From assembly GCA_964558235.1 (NCBI GenBank), contig CAZLCK010000059.1:1-8622 (forward strand): 8,622 bases of DNA, read 5' to 3'. The translations under genes were made by a program, and so were the position numbers. Source of the DNA: CAZLCK01 sp964558235. Its GTDB lineage: Bacteria; Actinomycetota; Coriobacteriia; Coriobacteriales; CADBOM01. Positions 1 through 6,867 of this stretch are shown here, piece by piece; the stretch's first letter is position 1; every line of letters starts with the position of its first letter. Under the pieces are notes generated by a model. It searched no databases and was not told where the DNA came from. It saw nothing but the letters and a program-made list of their open reading frames with translations.

Positions 1-35
1 TAAGAAATCACACTTCTAACTCATTCTTTTACAGA

Positions 36-47
36 TCTAAATTTAGA
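36..47. promoter_or_regulatory. 12-bp perfect palindrome upstream of the glutamate synthase operon
   Basis: TCTAAATTTAGA is its own reverse complement. It lies about 94 bp before the first gene of the operon and directly follows TTTACA (28-33), which resembles a -35 box, although I see no convincing -10 box at the right distance. It could be a repressor or activator site for nitrogen-responsive control, but AT-rich 12-mers of this kind also arise by chance. The remainder of positions 1-125 shows no gene I can support. Confidence 0.25.
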
Positions 48-140
48 CCTTCATCTAATCGAAACAATCTCGCAACACTTGCTTTTTAGACTCATAGATG
101 TTTAGCGACAATATCAAACACTTCTTTGAGGAGAAAAGCA

Positions 141-1301
141 ATGAATCCAAAAGAGGGAGAGGTTCGTATACCCTCGGGTTGTGCCATCGCTGCAATCATG
201 GATAAAAGTGGTCAGCGTATGTCTGGTCATGACATTTTGATGTCGATTGCTTTGATGCACGATAGATCAAATGGTCTTGGTGGAGGTTTTGCAGCCTATG
301 GCATCTACCCGGAATACGCAGATCTCTATGCATTTCACATCTTTTATGAGTCGCGTGAAGCTAGAGATAAAACAGAAAGGTTTTTATCCAACTACTTTAG
401 TACAGAAGTTTCTGAACGCCTTCCAGTTACAAGAACTCGTTCTATAACCAATGAGCCCCATATATGGAGATACTTCATGGCGCCATATATTGGGAAGCTC
501 AAAGAGAGCGATCTTAACGACGACGAGTTCACTATGCGAGCTGTCTTTTATATCAACAGCCACATAGATGGCGCTTATGTTGCATCATCTGGAAAAAATA
601 TGGGTGCATTTAAAGGAGTTGGATACCCAGAGGATATTGGAGAGTTCTACAGAATTGAGGACTACAAGGGCTGGCTATGGACAGCTCACGGAAGATTTCC
701 AACTAACACCCCTGGCTGGTGGGGCGGAGCACATCCATTCACGCTACTTGACTGGTCTATTGTGCATAACGGTGAGATCTCGAGCTACGACACAAATAGG
801 CGTTATGTAGAACAATTTGGATATGATTGCTCTCTGCAAACGGATACAGAAGTAATCACATATCTATTTGACCTCTTGGTAAGAAGACATGGCCTAACGC
901 AAGAGATGGCTGCTCATATACTTACCGCTCCAGATTGGGACGAGATCGACCGCATGGATCCTAAGCAAAAACAACTTGAAACAACGCTTAGAGCAGTCTA
1001 CTCAAGAGCGCTAGTTAATGGTCCATTTTCGATCATCCTTGGTAGTCACAAAGGTCTTTTAGCACTAAACGACAGGCTAAAACTTAGATCTTTGATGGTT
1101 GGAGAAAAGGGCTCGAAGGTCTATCTAGCTAGTGAAGAGGCCGCCATTAGAGTGATATGTCCTGACGTCGAAAATATTCGACAAATTGGCGGCGGAGAGC
1201 CATTTGTATGTCGTTTAACAGATGAGGCCGCTCAGAATTTGAGGCGTCAGGAGGAAGAGCGTCATGCTGCCAATCAGATGTTTTATAGGGGTGATTTTTA
1301 A
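141..1301 (+). CDS. Glutamate synthase, class II glutamine amidotransferase subunit (GltB N-terminal domain as a separate protein)
   Basis: This subunit hydrolyses glutamine to glutamate and passes ammonia to the synthase core encoded next. The start is ATG 141, preceded by GAGGAGA (128-134); a TTG at 126 in the same frame overlaps that ribosome binding site and is less likely. The protein has 386 residues. Class II (Ntn-type) signatures are visible: SGCAIAAIMDKSG with the presumed nucleophile Cys14, HGRFPTNTPGWWGGAHPF (183-200) with the substrate-binding Arg185 and Asn189, HNGE (209-212), and TDTE (234-237). Cys14 is internal, so a 13-residue propeptide would have to be removed to free its amino group, as in PurF and GltB; that cleavage is inferred. 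No transmembrane segment or signal peptide is evident, so it is cytoplasmic. Its stop overlaps the next start by one base (TAATG). PurF, AsnB and GlmS are excluded because the phosphoribosyltransferase, synthetase and isomerase domains are absent. Confidence 0.93.
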   Translation: MNPKEGEVRIPSGCAIAAIMDKSGQRMSGHDILMSIALMHDRSNGLGGGFAAYGIYPEYADLYAFHIFYESREARDKTERFLSNYFSTEVSERLPVTRTRSITNEPHIWRYFMAPYIGKLKESDLNDDEFTMRAVFYINSHIDGAYVASSGKNMGAFKGVGYPEDIGEFYRIEDYKGWLWTAHGRFPTNTPGWWGGAHPFTLLDWSIVHNGEISSYDTNRRYVEQFGYDCSLQTDTEVITYLFDLLVRRHGLTQEMAAHILTAPDWDEIDRMDPKQKQLETTLRAVYSRALVNGPFSIILGSHKGLLALNDRLKLRSLMVGEKGSKVYLASEEAAIRVICPDVENIRQIGGGEPFVCRLTDEAAQNLRRQEEERHAANQMFYRGDF

Positions 1302-2806
1302 TGTTAGATTTAACCACCCCTAGGTATTGTGTTGAACGAGATGACTTTAGATGCGTAAGATGTGGGGCTTGCGTTAGACAATGCTCAAATTTAGTTCACT
1401 TTTATGATGAAGATCTCGACATTGTTAGGGCACAAGAGAATAACTGCGTTAATTGCCAACGCTGTGTGGTGCTATGTCCGACTAATGCAATTACGATCAA
1501 AAATCATCCACAAAGCGGACCAGAATCAAAGGTATTTAACACAGAAGTTATGAATGATATCTCCAAACAGTCACAAACTGGTGGAGTAGTCTTAACTGCT
1601 TCTGGAAATCCAAGATCATACCCTATCATCTTTGACCACATGTTGCTAAATGCTTCACAGGTAACAAACCCCTCCATCGACCCACTTCGTGAGCCTATGG
1701 AAACAAGGGTGATCTTAGGCAGTCGTCCAACCAAGCTTGAACTTACTGAAAATAATGAGCTAAAGTCGGACATCTCCTCAGTTCTTAGAGCTATCGATAT
1801 TCCGATTATGTTTGGCGCTGTTTCATTTGGTGCAGTCTCACTTAATACACAGCTCTCCTTAGCGAAGGCTGCAAAAGAACTTGGGACATTTTTTAACACC
1901 GGTGAGGGCGGAATGCATCACGACCTCATGGAATATAAAGAGAACTCAATTGTCCAAGTTGCATCCGGTAGATTTGGCGTAGATGTTGACTACTTAAACT
2001 CTGGCTCAATCGTTGAAATTAAGATTGGACAGGGAGCAAAACCAGGAATTGGTGGGCATCTCCCAGGAGAAAAGATCAACGCTGAAGTTTCAATTACACG
2101 TATGATCCCTGAGGGTACAGATGCTATCTCCCCTGCTCCACATCATGACATCTATTCGATTGAAGACCTACGCCAGCTCATCTATTCGATCAAAGAGGCT
2201 ACAAATTATACAAAGCCGGTTTCGGTAAAGATTGCAGCGGTCCACAATTGCGCCGCTATTGCTAGCGGTATTGCCAGAGCGGGAGCCGACATAATCGCAA
2301 TCGATGGTTTTAGAGGCGGCACAGGTGCTGCCCCAAAGAGGATTCGCGATAACGTTGGAATTCCGATTGAATTTGCCTTGGCTGCAATTGACGAAAGACT
2401 TCATCAAGAGGGCCTTAGATCAAATGTCTCTTTGATTGCAAGTGGTTCGATTAGAAATAGCGCAGATGTTGTTAAGGCGATAGCACTTGGTGCAGATGCG
2501 GTCTATATCGGAAGTGCAGCATTGGCAGCTATTGGGTGTCATCTTTGTCAAGATTGCCATAGTGGTAGGTGCAACTGGGGTATCGCAACTCAACGCCCTG
2601 ATCTAACTAAAAGACTCAATCCCGAAATAGGAGCAGAGAGATTAGTGAATATGCTTCGCGGTTGGAACCATGAGATCCAAGAGATGATCGGTGGAATGGG
2701 TATCAATTCACTCGATTCATTGCGTGGCAACAGACTGATGCTTCGTGGAATTGGTCTAAATGAAAAAGAACTATCCATACTCGGCATTAGATATGCTGGA
2801 GAGTGA
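1301..2806 (+). CDS. gltB: Glutamate synthase core subunit: N-terminal 2x[4Fe-4S] ferredoxin domain fused to FMN-binding synthase domain
   Basis: This is the catalytic core, combining 2-oxoglutarate, ammonia and two electrons to give glutamate. Residues 18-59 form a bacterial ferredoxin domain with two CxxCxxCxxxC sets (Cys18/21/24/28 and Cys49/52/55/59). Residues about 95-490 form the FMN TIM barrel of glutamate synthase: GEGGMHHDL (201-209), KIGQGAKPGIGGHLPGEKI (241-259), DGFRGGTGAAPK (335-346) and the FMN phosphate region near ASGSIR (380-385). The [3Fe-4S] cluster motif C-x5-C-x4-C is Cys413, Cys419, Cys424, followed by the conserved GIATQ; an extra Cys416 lies inside it. The 501-residue length matches the archaeal-type stand-alone core, which lacks the amidotransferase and GXGXG domains found in the ~1500-residue bacterial subunit. 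Those domains come from the first and fifth genes of this operon. Translation is probably coupled to the upstream gene through the TAATG overlap. Confidence 0.95.
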   Translation: MLDLTTPRYCVERDDFRCVRCGACVRQCSNLVHFYDEDLDIVRAQENNCVNCQRCVVLCPTNAITIKNHPQSGPESKVFNTEVMNDISKQSQTGGVVLTASGNPRSYPIIFDHMLLNASQVTNPSIDPLREPMETRVILGSRPTKLELTENNELKSDISSVLRAIDIPIMFGAVSFGAVSLNTQLSLAKAAKELGTFFNTGEGGMHHDLMEYKENSIVQVASGRFGVDVDYLNSGSIVEIKIGQGAKPGIGGHLPGEKINAEVSITRMIPEGTDAISPAPHHDIYSIEDLRQLIYSIKEATNYTKPVSVKIAAVHNCAAIASGIARAGADIIAIDGFRGGTGAAPKRIRDNVGIPIEFALAAIDERLHQEGLRSNVSLIASGSIRNSADVVKAIALGADAVYIGSAALAAIGCHLCQDCHSGRCNWGIATQRPDLTKRLNPEIGAERLVNMLRGWNHEIQEMIGGMGINSLDSLRGNRLMLRGIGLNEKELSILGIRYAGE

Positions 2807-2813
2807 TCAAGCT

Positions 2814-3335
2814 ATGAAAAGAATATTTGCTCACGATAAATGGTGCATTGATTGCAAACTTTGCGAAGTAGCATGCAAAACTGCACATTCCAAAACCGGA
2901 GACATTATCAAAGCTTTACGTTTTGAAAATCCCGCTCCACAAAGTCGCGTTCATGTTGAAGGTGGACTAGAGCATAGCATGGCGGTGCAGTGCAGACATT
3001 GCGACAGCCCAGAGTGTGTTAAGGCCTGTATCACCTCTGCTATGCAAAAAGATCCCGAAACAGGACTGGTTAGCGTAGATGCAAATAAGTGCATCAACTG
3101 CTTCACATGCGTTGTCGCCTGTCCATTTGGTTGTGTTGCTCCAATATTTGAAGATGATGGAGTAAAGATTAGTAAAGACTACGTTTTGCTACCCCAAATT
3201 GCAGGAGTTGAGCAAAACGGAGTAATCAAATGCGACATGTGTGCGAATAGAACATCGGGCGAAAAGGGTGTTCCAGCATGCGTTGAGATCTGTCCAAACA
3301 GAGCTCTAGAGATTGTAGAAGTGGAGGTGGCCTAA
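2814..3335 (+). CDS. Four-cluster [4Fe-4S] electron-transfer protein (HycB/DmsB/NrfC-like)
   Basis: This is a polyferredoxin that most likely carries electrons between the flavoprotein encoded next and the synthase core. The chosen start is ATG 2814, with GGAGAG (2798-2803) ten bases upstream; an earlier in-frame ATG at 2760 would overlap the preceding gene by 47 bp and has no better ribosome binding site. The 173-residue product has four cysteine sets of the DmsB/HycB type: Cys11/14/17/21, Cys60/63/68/72 (CxxCx4CxxxC), Cys93/96/99/103 (with an extra Cys107) and Cys140/143/156/160. There is no Tat signal, so it should be cytoplasmic, unlike many relatives that serve membrane or periplasmic molybdoenzymes. 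No molybdopterin partner is present in the window, and the seven-base gap after the synthase core ties it to glutamate synthase. The electron-bridge role is inferred from position and fold. Confidence 0.9.
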   Translation: MKRIFAHDKWCIDCKLCEVACKTAHSKTGDIIKALRFENPAPQSRVHVEGGLEHSMAVQCRHCDSPECVKACITSAMQKDPETGLVSVDANKCINCFTCVVACPFGCVAPIFEDDGVKISKDYVLLPQIAGVEQNGVIKCDMCANRTSGEKGVPACVEICPNRALEIVEVEVA

Positions 3336-3338
3336 ACA

Positions 3339-4643
3339 ATGACTAAATTCGACTACCTGATAATTGGAAACTCCGCCGCTGCAATATCTGCAATTGAATC
3401 TATTAGACAGAGAGACAAAACAGGATCGATCGCAGTTATTTCAAATGAGAATATCGATGCTTATTCGACTCCTATGATCTCCTACTTTGTTAAAGGAATT
3501 GTAGAAGAACAACAGATGATTTTACGAAGTGAAGACTTTTACGAGAAAAACAATGTAGAAAAGATATATGGAGAACCCGCTAGTGCGATTGATCCAAAAG
3601 CACATAGTGTAGAAGTTGGAGATAAGACCTACGAATACAAAAAGCTTTTGATCGCATGTGGTGCTAAGGCTGCTCCTGCTCCACTTGAGGGTCTTGAGGG
3701 AACAAATATATTGCCATTTATGAATTTGATGGATGCAAAAAAGCTAGTCGAAGCCTGTGAAGAGGCTAAAAAGCTTCATCCAGATAAGCCTGTTAGGGTT
3801 GCAGTTATAGGCAGTGGATTAATTGGATGCAAGGCATGTGAGGGGCTTAGCTATGTAGCCGACGAGGTAATCATGCTTGCAAGAAGTCCAGAGATCTTAC
3901 GCTCTATCCTAGATGCACCTGCTAGCAAAATTGCAGAGAGAGCACTTGAGGGTGCTGGCATAGAGATCAGACTCTCTACCACTGTTAAGTCATTTGAAAA
4001 GGATGGCGACAAGATCACAAAGCTTGGACTTTCTGATGGCACAACCATTGATTGTGATCTAGTTGTTTTAGCCGCTGGCGCTGTTCCAAATTGCGAGATC
4101 GCAAAAGAGGCTGGAATTAGTGTTGAAAAAGGAATTGTTTGTAACTCCTATATGCAAACAAACTTAGAAGACATCTATGCAGCTGGTGATGTTGCACAGG
4201 CCTATGACAACGTCGAGGAGAGGTCTCGAATCATCGCGCTTTGGCCAAGCGCTGTTGCACAAGGCAGTGTTGCAGGAAGCAATATGGCTGGTGTCAAAAC
4301 TGAGCTAACTAACGACTTTGCACTAAACTCGATAACTCTTTTTAAAACAACAATTCTATCTGCTGGACTAAAGCCTACCGACAATACAGTAAGCACAACG
4401 GTGATCGATCAAACAGCAAATGCATGTGCAGATAGTCAATTTTTACGTTTTACCTTTAGCGAAGATCAGAAGCATTTACTCGGATTTGTTGCAGTTAATC
4501 GGCCAGAAGCTGTAGGAATTTACACCCATCTAATCCGTGAGAAGGTAGATGTAACTACGGTTAATGAGAGGATTTTTACACATCGCCCAGAAATGATTGA
4601 TCTTCCAGACAACCTGCTAAGTAAGGTTCGTTTGACTGCTTAA
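3339..4643 (+). CDS. FAD-dependent NAD(P)H oxidoreductase of the glutamate synthase operon (NADH oxidase/rubredoxin reductase-like)
   Basis: The likely role is to oxidise NADH or NADPH and feed electrons to the neighbouring Fe-S subunit, replacing GltD. Start ATG 3339 follows GGAGGTGG (3323-3330), embedded in the end of the preceding gene, with three bases between stop and start. The 434-residue protein has the two-dinucleotide-domain layout: an FAD-binding beta-alpha-beta at residues 5-20 with IIGNSAAAI, where GNSAAA stands for the usual GxGxxG; a pyridine nucleotide site VAVIGSGLIG (154-163); and the FAD flavin-binding motif DIYAAGDVA (278-286). A C-terminal dimerisation-like domain follows from about 325. 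I see no CxxxxC redox disulfide and no cysteine at the NADH-oxidase active position (around Ser43), so it is not a disulfide reductase or a Cys-dependent NADH oxidase. NADH versus NADPH preference cannot be read with confidence. Confidence 0.88.
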   Translation: MTKFDYLIIGNSAAAISAIESIRQRDKTGSIAVISNENIDAYSTPMISYFVKGIVEEQQMILRSEDFYEKNNVEKIYGEPASAIDPKAHSVEVGDKTYEYKKLLIACGAKAAPAPLEGLEGTNILPFMNLMDAKKLVEACEEAKKLHPDKPVRVAVIGSGLIGCKACEGLSYVADEVIMLARSPEILRSILDAPASKIAERALEGAGIEIRLSTTVKSFEKDGDKITKLGLSDGTTIDCDLVVLAAGAVPNCEIAKEAGISVEKGIVCNSYMQTNLEDIYAAGDVAQAYDNVEERSRIIALWPSAVAQGSVAGSNMAGVKTELTNDFALNSITLFKTTILSAGLKPTDNTVSTTVIDQTANACADSQFLRFTFSEDQKHLLGFVAVNRPEAVGIYTHLIREKVDVTTVNERIFTHRPEMIDLPDNLLSKVRLTA

Positions 4644-4651
4644 AAAATGAC

Positions 4652-4682
4652 TTGATGGACAGAAATGATGACTAGATATAAG
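4652..4682 (+). promoter_or_regulatory. Possible internal promoter in the 83-bp gap before the fifth operon gene
   Basis: TTGATG (4652-4657) and TATAAG (4677-4682, five of six matches to TATAAT) are separated by 19 bp, longer than the ideal 17. The other junctions in this operon are overlapping or under ten bases, so an 83-bp gap with a -10-like box could allow separate expression of the GXGXG subunit. This rests on sequence resemblance only. Confidence 0.3.
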
Positions 4683-4726
4683 TATGCGTTGAAGGGAATA
4701 GCGATCCTTATTTTAGGAGAAACAAG

Positions 4727-5464
4727 ATGCAGACTCTAACTAAACAAAACTTAAGCGATATTCAACTTGAGCTTGGCACTTCTCCTTATAGGGAGGTCAA
4801 CGAGCAAATTCGCAATTGTATAGATGATGGCATAAAGCATTTTCAACTAAATAACGTACTAGGTCAGCGCTATTTGGCCTGCGCAGCTTCGAGTGATATA
4901 TCTTTTGAAATTCATGGAATCCCAGGAAATGACTTGGGGGCATATATGAATGGAGCATCGATCGAGGTCTTTGGAAATGCACAAGACCAGGTTGGCAACA
5001 CCATGAATGATGGAGACATAGTCGTTCATGGACGCTGCGGAGATGCTGCCGGATATGGAATGCGCGGCGGGTCTATCTACATAGAAGGAGATTGTGGATG
5101 GAGAGTCGGCATCCATATGAAGAGATATAAGGATAAAAACCCGATTATCTTTGTTGGTGGAGATGCTGGAGCATTTCTTGGCGAATATATGGCAGGAGGA
5201 CGAATTGTTTTAATCGGAAAACCTGGTCAATATTTAGCCACTGGAATGCATGGAGGAATTATCTATCTAAAAGATCCAGTTGAAGATTATCAGGTTAGCT
5301 GGTCTTTGGTTCAAGAAAAGGTAACCGAAGATGATCTCCCAGAACTCGAAGCGGCCTTGAAGAGGTACGAGGATCTCTTTGGACATGGTTGTAACAAGGA
5401 TGCTAGTGAATTTTACAAACTTCGACCGAGATCAAAAAGGCCATATGGAAATGTTTATGCATAG
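4727..5464 (+). CDS. Glutamate synthase GXGXG-domain subunit (GltB C-terminal beta-helix as a separate protein)
   Basis: This is the structural beta-helix domain of glutamate synthase, which packs against the core and holds its domains together; it has no catalytic residues of its own. Start ATG 4727 is preceded by AGGAGA (4715-4720). In the 245-residue protein, residues about 60-182 contain repeating G-x-G/GG turns roughly every 18-20 residues: GNDLGAYMNGASIEVFGNA, GDIVVHGRCGDAAGYGMRGG, SIYIEGDCGWRVGIHMK, VGGDAGAFLGEYMAGGRIVLIG and GQYLATGMHGGIIYL. This is the right-handed beta-helix pattern of the GltB C-terminus and FwdC/FmdC. With no formylmethanofuran dehydrogenase genes nearby and the remaining GOGAT domains just upstream, the glutamate synthase assignment is preferred. 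The C-terminal ~60 residues are helical and charged. It is the last gene of the operon, and a terminator-like structure follows about 180 bp downstream. Confidence 0.92.
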   Translation: MQTLTKQNLSDIQLELGTSPYREVNEQIRNCIDDGIKHFQLNNVLGQRYLACAASSDISFEIHGIPGNDLGAYMNGASIEVFGNAQDQVGNTMNDGDIVVHGRCGDAAGYGMRGGSIYIEGDCGWRVGIHMKRYKDKNPIIFVGGDAGAFLGEYMAGGRIVLIGKPGQYLATGMHGGIIYLKDPVEDYQVSWSLVQEKVTEDDLPELEAALKRYEDLFGHGCNKDASEFYKLRPRSKRPYGNVYA

Positions 5465-5484
5465 AAAGCGATGCACAGGTGCAC

Positions 5485-5564
5485 AGGACGTGACACACAG
5501 GACTTGACGTAGGACGTGATTGACAAGACGCGACACATAGGACGTGACATGGGACGTGATCGAT
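5485..5564. repeat. Degenerate tandem repeat: two 40-bp units, each of three ~13-bp subunits
   Basis: The decamer AGGACGTGAC or a close variant begins at 5485, 5499, 5511, 5525, 5539 and 5551, so the spacings are 14, 12, 14, 14, 12. The block 5485-5524 matches 5525-5564 at 32 of 40 positions, and most differences are transitions. Just upstream TGCACAGG occurs twice in tandem (5472-5487). The array starts 20 bases after the stop of the GXGXG subunit and precedes the terminator-like hairpin. I see no open frame or Shine-Dalgarno that would make it coding. It could have grown by replication slippage, or be a set of protein-binding sites. Confidence 0.8.
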
Positions 5565-5583
5565 TGATTCAAACTTTTCCCAA

Positions 5584-5630
5584 GAAAGCCGCTTTGAAGG
5601 CCTAGTGCCTCAAGCTATCTCGAGGCTTTC
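5584..5630. other. Nested, mutually exclusive short inverted repeats
   Basis: GAAAGCC (5584-5590) can pair with GGCTTTC (5624-5630). Inside this, GCCTC (5607-5611) can pair with GAGGC (5622-5626), and its GCCT can also pair with the upstream AGGC (5598-5601). These stems compete for the same bases. There is no clean T-run after them (TTTCTCCCC), so a simple intrinsic terminator is not supported; RNA processing or weak termination in the operon 3' end is possible. Confidence 0.3.
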
Positions 5631-5643
5631 TCCCCGTATTAGG

Positions 5644-5708
5644 CGCCACCGGTTCACCCCATTTCCTCATACAAGTCGCTAGACGAACCGGTGGCGTCGC
5701 TCTTTTTT
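5644..5708 (+). terminator. Probable intrinsic terminator of the glutamate synthase operon (12-bp perfect inverted repeat plus T-run)
   Basis: CGCCACCGGTTC (5644-5655) is perfectly complementary to GAACCGGTGGCG (5685-5696), giving a very GC-rich 12-bp stem. Six T (5703-5708) follow six bases later, which orients it for + strand transcription coming from the operon. The 29-base loop is long for a canonical terminator. In the other direction there is no T-run, so it is not an obvious terminator for galE. An alternative is a small palindromic repeat element that also serves as terminator. Confidence 0.6.
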
Positions 5709-5717
5709 AGTTTTGCA

Positions 5718-5845
5718 GCTTATTTTGCGGCTTAGCGCGTCAATCTTTTTAGCCTAGGTCGGCAAACTTTTTAGCTTAACTCATGCCAATCAATCTTTGC
5801 GGCTTGGCTCAGCAATCCTCACAGCTTAGCCCATCAATCTTTTCC
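5718..5845. repeat. Degenerate 22-bp tandem array running into the 3' end of galE
   Basis: Units starting with GCTTA or variants begin at 5718 (a 12-bp partial), 5730, 5752, 5774, 5802 and 5824. Unit length is 22 bp except for the 5774 unit, which is 28 bp owing to a six-base insertion. The unit at 5730 matches the one at 5824 at 18 of 22 positions; the 5774 unit does so too once the insertion is removed. A representative core is GCTTAGCCCATCAATCTTTT. The last unit contains the galE stop codon and the codons for its final residues (RKRLMG), so the array looks like repeated duplication of the gene's 3' end into the non-coding gap. As 22 is not a multiple of three, it is not a protein repeat. 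Confidence 0.75.
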
Positions 5846-6809
5846 TAAAGGCATAATCACTCTTAAGCATATCCTCAAGTGAAAATTCAGGAGTCCATCC
5901 CAAGATATCTTTAGCACGATCAGTGGAGGCAATAAGTCTTGCTGGATCGCCAGGGCGTCTCTGCGCATACTCATAATTAAATGGGAACATCTTTTCAGCA
6001 GCACTGATCACTTCAGCAACGGAATAGCCTTCACTAGAGCCAAGATTTGCAAGAAGCGACTTCTTTGTCTCTAAAAGATATTGAGCACCTAAAACATGTG
6101 CCCTAGCCAAGTCGGTCACGTGAATGTAGTCACGAATGCATGTTCCATCTGGTGTGTTGTAATCGTTGCCATAGATATACATCTTCTCGCGAATACCAAG
6201 TGCAGCTTGCATAATGATAGGGATAAGGTGAGTTAATCTATCCTTTTTAAGTCCGATCTCAAGTGATGCGTCCGCACCAGCAACATTGAAATATCTAAAT
6301 ATGCAATAGTTGATTTCATATGCCTCATGGCACCATTTGATAAGCTGCTCACAGGCAAGCTTGGTCTCACCATAAGGGTTAATTGGCTTACAAATATCAT
6401 CCTCACTACAAATCTCTTTACCGCTATCGCCATAAGTCGCTGCAGTTGATGAAAATACAAGGTTTTTTATGTCAAAATCAACCATCGCACTGATCATTGT
6501 GCGAACACCCTCGACATTATTCTCGTAATAACCGAGCGGATCGGTTACAGATTCTGGCACAATCAACTTAGCTGCGAAGTGCATAACAACATCCACAGGT
6601 GTACCAGAATCTGCCTGCGCTTTAAAAACAGCCTTGATATCGTCTTTTCTGCGAATATCTCCCCAATAAAAATCGGCATCTTTGTGGACATCTTCTCTTG
6701 CTCCAGTAGAAAGATTATCCATTACAGCCACATGATGACCAGCTCTTAGAAGTTCATAAACTGCATGAGAACCAATATAACCAGCACCGCCAATAACAAG
6801 TGCGTTCAT
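5826..6809 (-). CDS. galE: UDP-glucose 4-epimerase
   Basis: It interconverts UDP-galactose and UDP-glucose with tightly bound NAD+, for galactose use (Leloir pathway) and for supplying UDP-galactose to surface polysaccharides. The start is taken as the ATG at 6809-6807, with AAGGAG six to seven bases before it; a TTG six codons upstream overlaps the ribosome binding site and is unlikely. The 327-residue length is normal for the family. Visible features of this short-chain dehydrogenase-type epimerase are GGAGYIG (7-13, NAD binding), Asp31 for the adenosine ribose, SSTAATYG (120-127), the catalytic YGETK with Tyr146 and Lys150, YFNVAGAD (173-180), and RRPGDPARL (284-292). The position equivalent to the E. 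coli Tyr299 gatekeeper appears to be Leu292, so activity on N-acetylated UDP-sugars is possible. It is transcribed alone, convergent with the glutamate synthase operon and divergent from hydF. Confidence 0.95.
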   Translation of the reverse strand: MNALVIGGAGYIGSHAVYELLRAGHHVAVMDNLSTGAREDVHKDADFYWGDIRRKDDIKAVFKAQADSGTPVDVVMHFAAKLIVPESVTDPLGYYENNVEGVRTMISAMVDFDIKNLVFSSTAATYGDSGKEICSEDDICKPINPYGETKLACEQLIKWCHEAYEINYCIFRYFNVAGADASLEIGLKKDRLTHLIPIIMQAALGIREKMYIYGNDYNTPDGTCIRDYIHVTDLARAHVLGAQYLLETKKSLLANLGSSEGYSVAEVISAAEKMFPFNYEYAQRRPGDPARLIASTDRAKDILGWTPEFSLEDMLKSDYAFRKRLMG

Positions 6810-6867
6810 AAAATGCTCCTTAGTCAATACATGTATGTATACGCAAGTTAATAGTTTAATTCACAGT

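Noticed and set aside
126..140. TTG start five codons upstream of the amidotransferase ATG
   Set aside because: The TTG overlaps the GAGGAGA ribosome binding site that serves ATG 141.
2760..2813. Earlier ATG for the polyferredoxin gene
   Set aside because: It lies well inside the preceding gene and lacks good spacing; ATG 2814 has GGAGAG at suitable distance and begins right before the first cysteine set, as in relatives.
2814..4643. Polyferredoxin and flavoprotein as parts of a molybdoenzyme or hydrogenase
   Set aside because: No molybdopterin or hydrogenase catalytic gene is present, and both genes are locked inside the glutamate synthase operon with minimal spacing.
4692..4709. AAGG...CCTT hairpin before the GXGXG subunit as an attenuator
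   Set aside because: The stem is only four to five pairs with a weak U tract; not distinguishable from chance.
5485..5845. CRISPR array
   Set aside because: The repeats are short, contiguous and diverged, with no unique spacers of regular length and no cas gene in the window.
6810..6827. TTG start six codons upstream of the galE ATG
   Set aside because: The extra codons are the ribosome binding site AAGGAG itself, and the GGAGYIG motif sits at the usual distance from the ATG at 6809.
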